From Rhizophagus irregularis (lineage: Eukaryota; Glomeromycota; Glomeromycetes; Glomerales; Glomeraceae): 64,000 nucleotides of DNA. The DNA is taken from positions 1,984,001-2,048,000 of the forward strand of contig NC_089457.1 in NCBI RefSeq assembly GCF_026210795.1, given 5' to 3'. A program made the translations under genes and the position numbers. The notes under the pieces are model-generated. The model saw only the letters and a program-made list of their open reading frames with translations, did no database searches and was not told the DNA's origin. Positions 1 to 10,909 of the stretch are shown piece by piece. The stretch's first letter is position 1; the number at the start of each line of letters is the position of its first letter.

Positions 1-913
1 ACTTACTTTTTTGTGCAATTTCCTCTAAAGTGAATTTAATTCTCGTACCCAAACTTGTTTAGCCCTCTCTAAATTTCCGGAAATTTTCGAAATTATTCAT
101 GCACAGATAAAATAATTTGTACCTTTGTGCATATTTTGTGTAATTGTGGAATCTTGTAGATCATCTCCTCCCTTTTCTTCCCCTCACCCCCCCCCTTTTC
201 TCACTTTTTATATACGTAATATAAAAATGGTCCCCGAAATTCTATCTTTATAAATTTATATATATATATACTTACAATCTATAGTTAGCTTATTGTACAA
301 TATTCATAAATAGAGTGCCCCCAACTTGTCTATCTCAAGTGTTACCCACTCACAACATTTTTTCACACTTGTTGATATTTTTATCTCTTTTGAACTATTC
401 TTACCTAAATATCTCTGACATTTCTTTTTTTTCATCCTTTAAAAAAATCTATCAAGTTTATAATAGAAGTGTGTTTTAAAAAAAGAACAACCAGGAATAA
501 ACTCACACAAACGCGTCCAACTAATTCGACCTACTAAATTTTCATAGTAAAAAAAAATTATTTTTTTTCCTTCCTCCTGTTTCTACTAAAAAGTGAGTAT
601 TTTTTTTAAAAGAAAAATTTTGTTGGTTGCTTTGTTCAACCTCCATTATTCTTTTTCTTTCTTTTCTTTACTTTTAAATATTTTCTTTACATTTTCAAAT
701 TTTTATTTTTTTTCTTTCTTACATTATGAAACCTCTTGAAAATATCTCATTTTTCTTATCAAATTTTCGAGTTTTCTTCTCTTTTTATTCCAATTTTTTA
801 TCCGTTAAATAGTTTCTTTATTTAATTCTTTTTTCATGAAACGTTAAATATTAATTTCTTTTTTTTTTCAAATTTCCCCCAAACTTCCCCAGTTTTTATA
901 TAATAACGAAAAA
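1..913. other. 5' flank of MADS-box gene
   Basis: AT-rich, with long T/TTTC tracts and a C-run near 187-197. I see no coding frame. It probably holds the promoter and leader of the MADS-box gene that starts at 914. Confidence 0.5.
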
Positions 914-2651
914 ATGGGTCGTAAGAAAATTCAGATAAAACCAATCAAAGACGAAAGAAACAGACAAGTAAGGATAATTTATTGAATTATGGTGTCATCG
1001 GTATATTCATTTATTTCTCGTTGAATTTTATCTTAATCTCGTTAATTCGTTTTTTCGTTATCAGGTGACTTTTTTAAAACGCAAGTATGGTCTAATGAAA
1101 AAGGCCTATGAACTCAGTGTATTATGTGATTGCGAGATTGCTTTAATCATCTTTAATTCAAATAATAAACTCGTGCAATATGCGAGTACCGATATTGATA
1201 AAATATTGTTAAAATATACCGAGGTAAAAAAAATTAAACAAATTTTTTTTTTCTTTACGTGCTTTATAATTTGCTGCGCCATTATATTTTCAATCAAGGC
1301 TTATTCGAAAAAATATTTCTTCTTCATATAGTACAGTGAGCCTCATGAAAGTAAAGGTAATCATGATGTAGGTATCTCCTATTTTTTTTGTCAAATTCTT
1401 TTCATCTTTATATCCATAATGACAAGTATTTTTTTTATTTTAGTTTGCAAATACAGCAGACCATGATGATGATGATAATCCACCTCCAGGATTTGATACT
1501 ACAAGTGATGTCAAGGTTTGTTTGCAAATATTTGCTACGGCAAATCTTATGTTTTTAGTCTGTCATAATATTAAATTATATGTGAGTTTTGATATTAAAG
1601 CGTTATAATATATCTTTTCCACAATCACACGACAGTATGCACAATCACAGGTTTCTACTCCTTATTCCATCAATAATTACTCAATGTACGCACAACCTCA
1701 ACAACAATATATGGTACGTAACCCTATATGATCATTTTATTAATTTCACGTTTTTTTCATTCGTACTAAATTTGTTTTTTTTTTCCTCAACATTTTTTTT
1801 TTAGCCCACACAATATTATAATCCACAAGTAACTCAAGCTATGCATCAAATGTCACTTCCAATGACTTCTGTTCCTATGCAAGTTCCTCAATCCGTTCCT
1901 CCAATGAATAATGTTCCTACATCAATTTCTCCTCCTCAACAACAAATGACGATAACTACGACCGCTGCCGCTTCCTTACCAATTTCATCTCCCCAAATTG
2001 ATACACCACCAGGAGATTTAGTATCACCGCCTCTTATATCACCTTCTCCAAAGAAGCCAAAACTTCGTGTTCATATTCCAGAAGCTAAAGATAAACCATC
2101 CGGACAGGCTGCAAATCAACAATCTCAACCTTCTCAGCAACAAGATCAGTCTCCAGATCAGGATGAGGCACCTTCAGATTCACAACAGCCCATGGTTACA
2201 CAGCCCGTAAGTATAATTAATTTATGATTTCAATAAATTTTTTTTATATTACAATATCATTAACATTATATTTTTTAAATTTGATATATGTGTGCATATA
2301 TTGATTTGAATTGGAAAAAAAAAGATGACATCAAATCGTCCAACTCCCGCGACCGCTGAGCCAGGTCCTACTTCAGCATTACCATCACAATTCGCGCAGA
2401 ATTTGCCATCGCCTTCAACTTTCTTTTCCGAATTCTATAAAACAAATGAATTACCTAGTCCTTTAACGTTTGGTAACACTCCTACAAGTGCTCAGCCTGG
2501 CGCTTTTCATTGGCCTCCACGAGCTAATTATCAGCATCAACCTTCTCCGTTAGCAAAGCATGAAAATAGTTCGTTATCAAAATCACGTCCTGCACCTTCC
2601 GATAACAGCGATGAGAGTGAAGAACCAGAAAAGAAAAAGACGAAAAATTGA
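914..2651 (+). CDS. MADS-box transcription factor, MEF2/Rlm1 type
   Basis: Seven exons: 914-967, 1065-1223, 1332-1367, 1444-1515, 1636-1713, 1805-2206, 2325-2651; about 375 aa, all introns GT-AG. Residues 1-71 form a type II (MEF2-like) MADS domain beginning [18 protein letters not shown] and running through [27 protein letters not shown], the start of the MEF2 extension, follows. The rest is Pro/Gln/Ser-rich, as in activation regions, and ends in a Lys-rich tail (KKKTKN). [10 protein letters not shown] (2051-2080) matches the MAP-kinase docking site of MEF2A and yeast Rlm1. In family terms this is a nuclear DNA-binding factor acting below a MAP kinase, in yeast the cell-wall-integrity pathway; that role here is inferred. 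The first exon is only 18 codons but holds the conserved MADS N-terminus, which fixes the start. Confidence 0.93.
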
Positions 2652-4529
2652 ATTACCACAAACTATATTACTTCTTTTATCAATTAGTATTTTTTAAAGT
2701 TTCTTTGTAATTTCAATATTTCAATGAACAATCTTGGACCAAATTTAAAAAAATTAGACATTACCAGAAAATTCTTAATTTTATTGTCAAAGAACAAAGT
2801 GTTGGTAGATATAATATGATATGAATATAATTATTGGATTAATGAGTTAATAATGAAGTGCAGAACATTTGTTCAATTTTTTTTTTAGAATTTTAATGAT
2901 GGGTTTAGATTTTAGGTAAAACATTTTTTTTTCTTTTTTTTTCAATGGACTTTATTATTACAAAAGACAAAAGACATTTCTTAAAAATATCACCTTAGTC
3001 ACATACATTTATCTCTTATTACATTATTATCACTTTAACTTTCTGTTTTATATCTCCAAATTACGTCGTTTTTAATAGTCATTTTGTATTATATGTAACG
3101 AAATTTCAACTTTTCGTCAACAATTTTTCTTTTCTTTTTTTTTTCTTTTTTCTTGCGTCAGGGATTTAATAATCAAAAACGAAATATGTAGTATGTGAAA
3201 TTCGGTTAATTTGTTAATACGTAGTCGCGGGTATCTTTTATATATTACATATTAATTTAGCTATCATTCTTTTCTCTGACGGACATTTTTTCTTTTCTAT
3301 TTAGTTTACTTTGATTTATTTTTTTAAAAAAAAACAAAAAAAAATACTTTAAAAATAATTAACAAAAAAAAAATTTAAGGATATTTTTTAAAATTTAATT
3401 CGATGCTTTAGTATAATATTTTGATGCTTCAAACTTATTTTATATATACATATACATAATATCATCTTTTTTAGATATTTTAATTGTTGTATATATATTA
3501 TTGGAGGATGCAGTAGGTATAAGATTTTTAAAAAAAATAAACTCCTTCACGTGATCTCATGATAAATATAGTAAATATTATTATAGTTAATATTAGTTAG
3601 TATCAAGTAATTTATAAGAATAATAAAGAAATATTATTAGTATATCCAAAAAAAAAAAATCTGGCTAAATAAATCTAGTTAAATGATAATTATTTTTATA
3701 TTTATCTAATTAATAAAAAAAATTTTTTTTTCTGTTATGATATAAATAAATTATATTAAATTATAGAAAATCATGAAAATTCTTATAACTTTAATATATA
3801 AACAATTTTATTATTCAAAATAATAATTTACTTTTAAGCATTTCAGATGTTATTCTATTTCAACTAATTGGATTTGTATTTAATATCTACATATTATTAT
3901 AATGTTTTCTAGTTTATATATAAAGAGGTCTGTTAAAAATACATAAGTTGTAAATAAAACAAATTGATATTTAGGATATCTAACCAAAATCTTGACAGCC
4001 ACTTTGCACAACTAACATAAAATTGATAACAAAATCTTGACAATTCAAAATCTTGATCTATCTTGACAATCTATCATTTAAATGATTTTGGAATTTTGTA
4101 TCAAACCCTAAAAAAATAGTTATAATATATAATATTTAGTTTAAATATTATAAATTTTATAATTTTTTTAAAAGTTGCCAGAATAATCAACTTGTTAACA
4201 TAATGATTTGTTGGGATTTTGACTTGTTAGGACTTAGGATTTTGGTTTGTCAAGATTTTATTGTCAGTTTTATATCAGTTATTCAAATGATTTTTAAGAT
4301 TTTGTATCAAAACTATATTTAGCAACATTTTTAATTTACAATTGTTTAAAAAAAATTGCTATATAATATATAATGATTTTTAATTTTTATTAATAATATC
4401 TCTTTATCTTTGTTAATTACATACAATAATTATATTAATTCTATTATTAATTAATAAACTTTTTAATTCTTTTAACTTATTTTATAAACAATTTTTAAAT
4501 ATTATTTCTACTAGTTTCTTTAATAGCTT
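2652..4529. other. AT-rich intergenic DNA
   Basis: No coding frame. The first few hundred bases are probably the 3' UTR and downstream region of the MADS gene. Between about 3975 and 4300, CAAAATCTTGACA-type words occur in both orientations, along with two direct copies of a TTTTGTATCAAA word. This suggests a weak fold-back repeat. Confidence 0.5.
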
Positions 4530-4699
4530 AGGGCAATGACAGATATTACCTAATATCAGTTTATTATAAGAGCTTACCCCCCCTCCCCCAGGTAATATAT
4601 ATTATATATGTAATTTCCTTATATAGTATATATGTAACCTAAGATTTTCAATTACCCCCCCTCCCCCTAGAATATTAGGTAATATCTGTCACTGCCCTT
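4530..4699. mobile_element. MITE family 1, copy 1
   Basis: About 169 bp with imperfect terminal inverted repeats of about 27 bp. The left end begins GGGCAATGACAGATATTACC and the right end is its near-exact reverse complement. The interior holds two similar C-rich tracts (CCCCCCTCCCCC). It is flanked by TTA on both sides, a likely target duplication. It has no coding capacity, so it would need a transposase supplied elsewhere. A related copy lies at 16751-16915. Confidence 0.78.
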
Positions 4700-4911
4700 A
4701 TTATTATTGTTACCAATTAGTATGATTAGTATTAATTAATTACTTATAAAATTATTTTTCTCTTTGCAAAAATATATTAGTAAGATTATAGTAATATTTT
4801 AATAAAGTTGTTAGCAAAAGAATTATTTACAGCTATAAAGTTTTTCAAAAAGATCTATTTCTTTTTATATATTTAATAAGAGCAGATACTAAAAATACTT
4901 TATATTAATCT

Positions 4912-5347
4912 CTGGCTTAAAAATGTAGTATGTAATTGATAATTATTACCTTATATTATAATAGTAAGGATTGCAATTTATTATTACTTTTAAAGTTAAA
5001 GTGTTGTATTACAATACTTATGATTTTTTTTAATTTTTTTTTTGAAAAATAAAATTTACAAAAATAAGTTTTTATAGAATAAATATCATCACAAAAAAAA
5101 TGATTGATATATTATAATACATATTTATATAATTGAAAATAATTATAATACTATATAATAATTACAATATTAGTAATAATTATAATACTAATATATAATA
5201 ATTATAATATTGTATTATAATTATAACAAAAATGTTGTATGTATATTGTAATAGTTGCAACCTTACAATTTTCTAAAAATAATTATATATTACATTTTTA
5301 CTCTGACTTATATTTTTACTAAAAATGACAATATAAAATAATCTGAC
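4912..5347 (+). repeat. AT-rich repeat family R, copy A
   Basis: About 430 bp. It shares with copies B, C and D an ordered series of words: TTGATAATTATTAC, then AAAGTGTTGT, ACAAAAATAAGTTTTTAT, repeated ATAATAATTACAAT, and GTTGCAACCTTACAA near the end. It is non-coding. It joins directly to copy B, and both end with TCTGACTTATATTTTTACTA and a further AATCTGAC. Confidence 0.75.
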
Positions 5348-5430
5348 TATATAATAATTACAATACTAGTAATAATTATAATACTATATAATAATTATAA
5401 TACTGTATTATAATTATAACAAAAGTGTTA

Positions 5431-5580
5431 TCCCTTAAAGTGTTTTGCAGCTAAATTTGGCTGCGATTTACCACTACTCATGTGCTGATCTAAACTGTAA
5501 TACAATGAAATTCCATGGAATCCTCTGCAGAAATCCTGAAAATTCTGCAGAATTTAGAACAATAGCTATCATTTAAGGGA
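5431..5580. mobile_element. Short inverted-repeat element (150 bp)
   Basis: The ends are TCCCTTAAAGTG and CATTTAAGGGA, inverted relative to each other. The interior has its own symmetry around TCTGCAG words. It interrupts repeat copy B and is absent at that point from copies A, C and D. It is non-coding and MITE-like. Confidence 0.7.
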
Positions 5581-5602
5581 TCATATGTATGTTATAATAA
5601 TT

Positions 5603-5850
5603 TTTTTTTTTTTTTCCGCAGCGCATTTGCAGTTTTATTAAAGTAAAAAAATAAAGAAAATATATACAAAGTAAAATTCCCTAATAACTACTTTAATATA
5701 ATTAAACTACAAACTACTCGTCATATCGGTAGTACCCACATGTGCATTGTCGAGTAATCGTTTGACTCCATAGGTAGACTTCATTTAAGAACTTGAATTA
5801 TCGCCAAATAAAAAGGCCCTATCTTTAATGTCTGGTGATCACAGGACCCA
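5603..5850 (-). mobile_element. SINE-like retroposed insertion with 14 bp target duplication
   Basis: The direct repeat ATGTTATAATAATT occurs at 5589-5602 and 5851-5864. Between them is about 250 bp that begins, on the plus strand, with a run of 15 or so T and ends in CACAGGACCCA. Read on the minus strand it has a unique head and a 3' poly(A) tail flanked by target duplications, the hallmark of LINE-mediated retroposition. Its composition is less AT-rich than its host repeat. I could not match the head to a tRNA, 5S or other RNA, and no clear A and B boxes were found. It could be a SINE or a retroposed transcript fragment. Confidence 0.7.
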
Positions 5851-5954
5851 ATGTTATAATAATTGCATCCTTACAATTTTCTAAAAATAATTATATATCA
5901 CATCTTTACTCTGACTTATATTTTTACTAAAAATAATAATATAAATAATCTGAC

Positions 5955-6429
5955 AAAATCTTTATTAGTTATTATTAACATCTATCTTAAAGTAAATATA
6001 CAAAAAATTTTTGGACTTTTCTTTACATTAAAGAAAAAAAATAATAAATTTATAGATAAAAGAAATTTATAATTGGAAAAAAAATGAAATACTTAATATT
6101 TAAATTTATATATTAATATATATAATATTTTTTTAATATAATTCTACTAATTATAAATCATCTAAAAATAAAAATCTATTTATTATAGTTAAATATTATA
6201 GATAAATACCTTTATATAAACAATAAATTATAAGTAAAATTTATAAAATCTATTGTAAGTAATTAAATTGAAGTTTTTATTTACTTAAAATTTAAACTGT
6301 TTTTTTAAAATAATGTACTAATATATCAAAAAAAAATGTATTTTTAAAAGTTTAAATTATTTATAAAATCTTTTTTAGTTAATCTAATAATTATACTAAA
6401 AAAATAAAAAAAAATATGAGAAGTGTCAG
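5955..6429. other. AT-rich intergenic DNA
   Basis: Extremely AT-rich spacer between repeat copies B and C, with no coding frame or clear element ends. Confidence 0.5.
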
Positions 6430-6814
6430 TTAAAGATATAGTATATAATTGATAATTATTACATTGTGTTGTAATAGTAAGGGTTGCAACCTATTACTAC
6501 TTTTAAAATTAAAGTGTTGTAATAATACAACATTTATGATTATTCAAAAATTTCCTTTTTAAAAAATAAAAATTACAAAAATAAGTTTTTATAAACAAAT
6601 ATCATCATAAAAAGAAATGATTAATATATTATAATATATATTTGTATAATTGGAAATAATTATAATACTATATAATAATTACAATACTAGTAGTAATTAT
6701 AATACTATATAATAATTATAATATTGTATTGTAATTACAACAAAAGTATTGTATATATGTTGTAATAGTTGCAACCTTACAACCTTCTAAAAATAATTAC
6801 ATATTACATCTTTA
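6430..6814 (+). repeat. AT-rich repeat family R, copy C
   Basis: The most intact copy of the family, about 385 bp. It runs from GATATAGTATATAATTGATA to CTAAAAATAATTACATATTA without interruption. It contains the GTTGCAACCTATTACTACTT word near its start and GTTGCAACCTTACAACCTTC near its end. It is the best reference for the empty-site structure of copies B and D. Confidence 0.75.
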
Positions 6815-7082
6815 GGATCAGTAAGAATTACAGTTATAATATAAAAAAGAAAAAATTTATTTTTCATTTAGGTAATTTTTTTCTTCTCTTTCTTTCAAAT
6901 TTAATATATAAAAATGACATTATGCTGATTACTTGACAATTAAAAAAGAAATAACATAATTCTTGATAAAAAAAAAATTTTTTTTAAAACAAAATTTAAT
7001 ATAAACATTATATTCATTGCCAACTGAAACAGAAATTAATAATGTTTTAATAAATTTACCAGCTGAATGGGATAGTCAGAGA

Positions 7083-7504
7083 GTTACTTTACAGAAACTT
7101 TAAGTTTTCAAGTGATATCATTTCGATATCATTTCAATATTATTTCAATATCGATTTAATATCGATACGATATCGAAATAAAGTATTATCACTTTGATAT
7201 CATTTCGATATTGAATCGATATTGAAATGATATCAAAATGATAATAGAAATGATATCGAAACAACATCTTTAAGTTTAATTTAAAGATGTCATTTCGATA
7301 TCATTTTAATTATTAGTTTGATATCATTTCAATATCGATTTAATATCGAAATGATATCAAAGTGATAATACTTTATTTCGATATCGTATCGATATTAAAT
7401 CGATATTGAAATAATATTGAAATGATATCGAAATGATACCGTTAAAATAAACTTAACGATATCGATTCTATATTGATTAAAAATGGTAAGTTTCTGTAAA
7501 GTAA
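7083..7504. mobile_element. Long palindromic element with GATATC-type arms
   Basis: The ends are TTACTTTACAGAAACTT and AAGTTTCTGTAAAGTAA, exact inverted repeats of 17 bp. The arms are near-identical reverse complements, with at least 100 bp almost perfect. They consist of iterated ATTTCGATATCATTT and AATATCGAT words and meet at a short centre near 7277 (ACATCTTTAA / TTTAAAGATGT). The right arm carries about 50 extra bases near its end. It is a non-coding fold-back MITE whose single strand could form a hairpin of roughly 180-200 bp. Confidence 0.8.
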
Positions 7505-8008
7505 ACGTTATTATAATAATAATAAGAATATAAGATGTCAAAAAAAAAGAAATAAATTTTATAAATACAAATAAAATTTAGTCATTTAACTCTTTGGGTA
7601 TATATAAAACCAAAAATTTGACTTTACGATAAAAAGTCTTTAAAAACTACACTTTAAAAACTTTGTTTATTGAAAAAGCACATTTTAATATGTCTAATAT
7701 ACCAAACAATGAGTTTATATAACTTTAGAATCAGAAGGATTTTGAAGAAATGCTTAAAATAATGCATAAACTTCGTATATTATACCCATTTTTTATTGAT
7801 GAAAATTTTTTTTTAAAAAACAAATGATCGAGTTCTTTAAGTCACATGATATTCTAATGTAACAATTGGAAAGTCACATGTATATCATTATTATAGACTT
7901 TTAATATAATCGAAGTTTTTACTATAATGTTATACCAATTTTTTTTACTAATAAATTCATGTAACATATATTTGTCCGGTGATTGTTAAGTATATTTTAA
8001 GAATATTT
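7505..8008. other. AT-rich intergenic DNA
   Basis: No coding frame and no paired element ends seen. Confidence 0.45.
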
Positions 8009-8513
8009 TAATTTGTGATCCACAAATAAAGTAGAGAGTCCTATATCAAAAATCGGGGTAATTATATAATAGCATAGAATCTGATGTCATGGTAAACCAA
8101 AGTACTAATTGTTAAAATATAATATAAAAACTAAGTTTATTGCCATCAAATTATGTTATTTGGTTTACTTTTTATTGAAAGTCTGGTAAATTTTTTGAGC
8201 ACTATAAATGACTTACTTATAGGCTTAAAGGTAAAAAATACCTTATTTTTAACGTTGCGAATAATGGATTTTTACTTTTAGGCTTATAGAAAAGTTATTT
8301 CTAATTATTGAAAATTTTACCAGACTTCTAGTAAAAAGTTAGCCAAATGGTATAATTTTATACTAATGGTTTTAGTTTTTACATCATATTTAAAAAATTT
8401 GTACTTTAATTTGCCACGTCTTCAGATTCTACGCTATTATATATTACCATATATAACTTAACCCCAGTTTTTAATAATTAGATTCTCTACTTTTTACGCA
8501 GATCACGAATTAA
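8009..8513. mobile_element. Fold-back element of about 505 bp
   Basis: The left end TTAATTTGTGATCC plus AAAGTAGAGAGTC pairs with GATTCTCTACTTTTT plus GATCACGAATTAA at the right. Inverted similarity continues inward: ATCGGGGTAA against TTAACCCCAG, ATAGCATAGAATCTGA against TCAGATTCTACGCTAT, and GTCTGGTAAA against TTTACCAGAC. The arms therefore exceed 150 bp and are diverged. It is non-coding. Confidence 0.72.
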
Positions 8514-8740
8514 ACATGTAAAAAATACACTTATATTGTACTTAAATTCTAGTTTAAGTATACTTTAAGTATAATTTAAGTACTTGGGCAAAAAACAAAT
8601 ACATTAAAAGTATATTTTAAGAGTATTTAGACATATTTTAAATATATTATAAGTATATCGTAAATTAAAATTAATACTTATTTTAAGTATATTTTAATAA
8701 AATTTTAAGTATATTTTAAGTATAAAAACTTTTCATAGGG
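8514..8740. repeat. Degenerate AAGTATATTTTAAGT short tandem repeat
   Basis: A stretch made largely of variants of AAGTATATTTTAAGT spaced 10-20 bases apart. It is non-coding. Confidence 0.55.
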
Positions 8741-10030
8741 TTAGTGAGATGAATCTAATGAGTTATAATTTATCTTTTTATAATTATTGAATAATAAAAA
8801 ATTTGTTTCACATTTTTTAAAATTTTTGAACGTTAAAAATTAAAATGCTGATACAAGTGATTAAATGCCATTCAGTAATTATACAATAATGAGCTATAGT
8901 TTGTTGGAATCCTTTTACTAGAATACATTGAATGGTAGTAAAAGCAAGTCTCTAACATTAATAATAGATCGCTCAATAACTTATAGTAAATATTTTTTAA
9001 ACAATTCATATTAGCAAATGATCCATTGATGTTAGAGATAGACATAAATTTACCGCTATTTGACTTGTCTCAGTGAAATGAATATAATGAGCTATAATTT
9101 ATTTTTTTATAATTACTGGATGGTGAAAAAATTTACGTTTCACATTTTTTTAAATTTTTGAATATTAAAAATTAAAATGCTAATACAAGCGATTAAATAC
9201 CATTCAGCAATTGTATAAAGACATGCTCTTTAACATTGATAAATTGCTCAATAATCTATGGTGAATATTTTTTAAATAATTTGTATTAGCAAATGATCTA
9301 TTTATACTAGAAATATGAATTTACTACCATTTGACTTGTCTCAGTAAGACTAATCTAATGAGCTAAAATTCATTTTTATGTGATCAATATGGTACTTAAT
9401 CACTTGTATTAGCATTTTAATTTTAATATTCAAAAATTTAAAAAAATGCGAAATGATAATTTTTTACTATCCAGTAATCATAAAAAGGTAAATTATAGTT
9501 TATTAGATTCATTTCACTAAGACGAATTAAATAGTAGTAAATTTATGCTTTTAGCATTAATAGATCATTTACTAATATAAATTGTTTAAAAAATATTTAC
9601 TATGAGTTATTAAATGATCTATTAGCAATATTAGAGACTTCTTTTACTAAGATGAGAGGATTTTAATAAGTTATAGCTCGTTAATATATAATTACTGGAT
9701 GGTGTTTAATCACTTATATCAGCATTTTAATTTTTAATGTTCACAAATTTTAAAAAAATATAAAACATGAAATTTTTCACTATCCAGTAATTATAAAAAA
9801 GATGAATTATAGCTCATTAAATTTATCTTGTTGAGATAAATGGAATGGTAATAAATTTATGTTTCTAGTATCAATAAATTATTTGCTAATGCGAATTGTT
9901 TAATAAATACTTATCATGAGTTATTGAACAATTTATTGATGCTAGAGACTTACTTTTACTACCATTTAATGCGTCTCAGTAAGAGAATTTTAACAAACTA
10001 TAGTTCATCTTTGTACAATTACTGAATAGG
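8741..10030. repeat. Array of direct and inverted ~300 bp repeat units
   Basis: At least four units of one family occur in both orientations. Forward markers are ATGAGCTATAATTTAT, TTTCACATTTTTT and ATGCTGATACAAGTGATTAA; these appear as reverse complements after about 9345 (TTAATCACTTGTATTAGCAT). Between them recur AAAGCAAGTCTCTAACATT, AATGATCCATTGATG and GACTTGTCTCAGT. Spacer words also alternate in orientation, so the block could fold on itself. It is non-coding. Confidence 0.65.
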
Positions 10031-10850
10031 TGTATATTCATTTTTTTGCATTTTTTTTTAAAATTAAATTGAACTGAATTGAACTAGATGGTTCTGATTT
10101 CAAAACTGAACTGAGAATCAAACTGAATTTTTGATTAGTTCTGAATTAGTTTCCAGTTCAAACTGAAACTGTTCAGTATATGTATATACTTCTATATAAT
10201 AAAAAATAAGCGAATTATACAGTTAGATTTGTATAACATATTAAATGAAAATAGTTGTAAAGGTATTTTACAAGTTTATAATTTCAAGTAATTTTTTTAA
10301 ATACAGTGTTTTTTATTTGAAAGAAGAATTCAGAGTATAGGAAATATTCACAATGCAAAAATCTTTTTCATTAACTTTGAGACATTCACTATATATTTTG
10401 TAGATATCATAAGAAATATATTAAAAAAATTTCCTACTTATGCATTAAAATAACTGTTCTACTATTAATTTCAAGTTGCAACACAACTATTAAGTCTATG
10501 ATTTAGATTTTCTGTATTATCTCAATCAATTATTTTATATATAGTTAAGAAAATAGGCTATAAACTTCAGATGAATTTAGCAGCAATCTAAGAAATGAAT
10601 GTAAAGAAAACAAAATTTAATTTTAGCAGTAAAAACAAATGTATCTCTAAAAAAAATTCTCTAACAAGAAAATTAGGAATCTGATTAATATAAATGAGAA
10701 AAAATTAATTGAGAAATCCTTTAAAATTTCTTAGTTATAGAAAATAGAACTGGCAATTTTTTTGAATTATATGATGCAATTGTTAAAATAAAAGGGTAGG
10801 TCAAGATATTATTAAATCATATTATAATTTTTGTAACTTATTTTTAAAAA
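10031..10850. other. AT-rich intergenic DNA
   Basis: No coding frame. Around 10070-10190 there are CTGAACTG/CAGTTCAG-type words in both orientations, possibly the remnant of an inverted-repeat element like the one at 17058-17678. Confidence 0.4.
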
Positions 10851-10909
10851 TATGATATGTAATTATTTTTAGAAAATTGTAAAGTTGCAATTATTACAAC
10901 ATACACAGT

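Larger units (their letters stand above)
5348..5954 (+). repeat. AT-rich repeat family R, copy B (truncated, interrupted)
   Basis: Only the 3' part of the repeat is present. It is split twice, by a 150 bp inverted-repeat element (5431-5580) and by a SINE-like insertion (about 5604-5850). Removing both leaves a sequence collinear with copy A from the ATAATAATTACAAT region to the AATCTGAC end. Confidence 0.7.

Noticed and set aside
1106-1297. Minus-strand frame opposite the MADS domain
   Set aside because: Shadow of a strongly conserved coding exon.
5603-5850. tRNA gene or tRNA-derived head in the SINE-like insert
   Set aside because: No cloverleaf and no convincing A or B box could be found on either strand.
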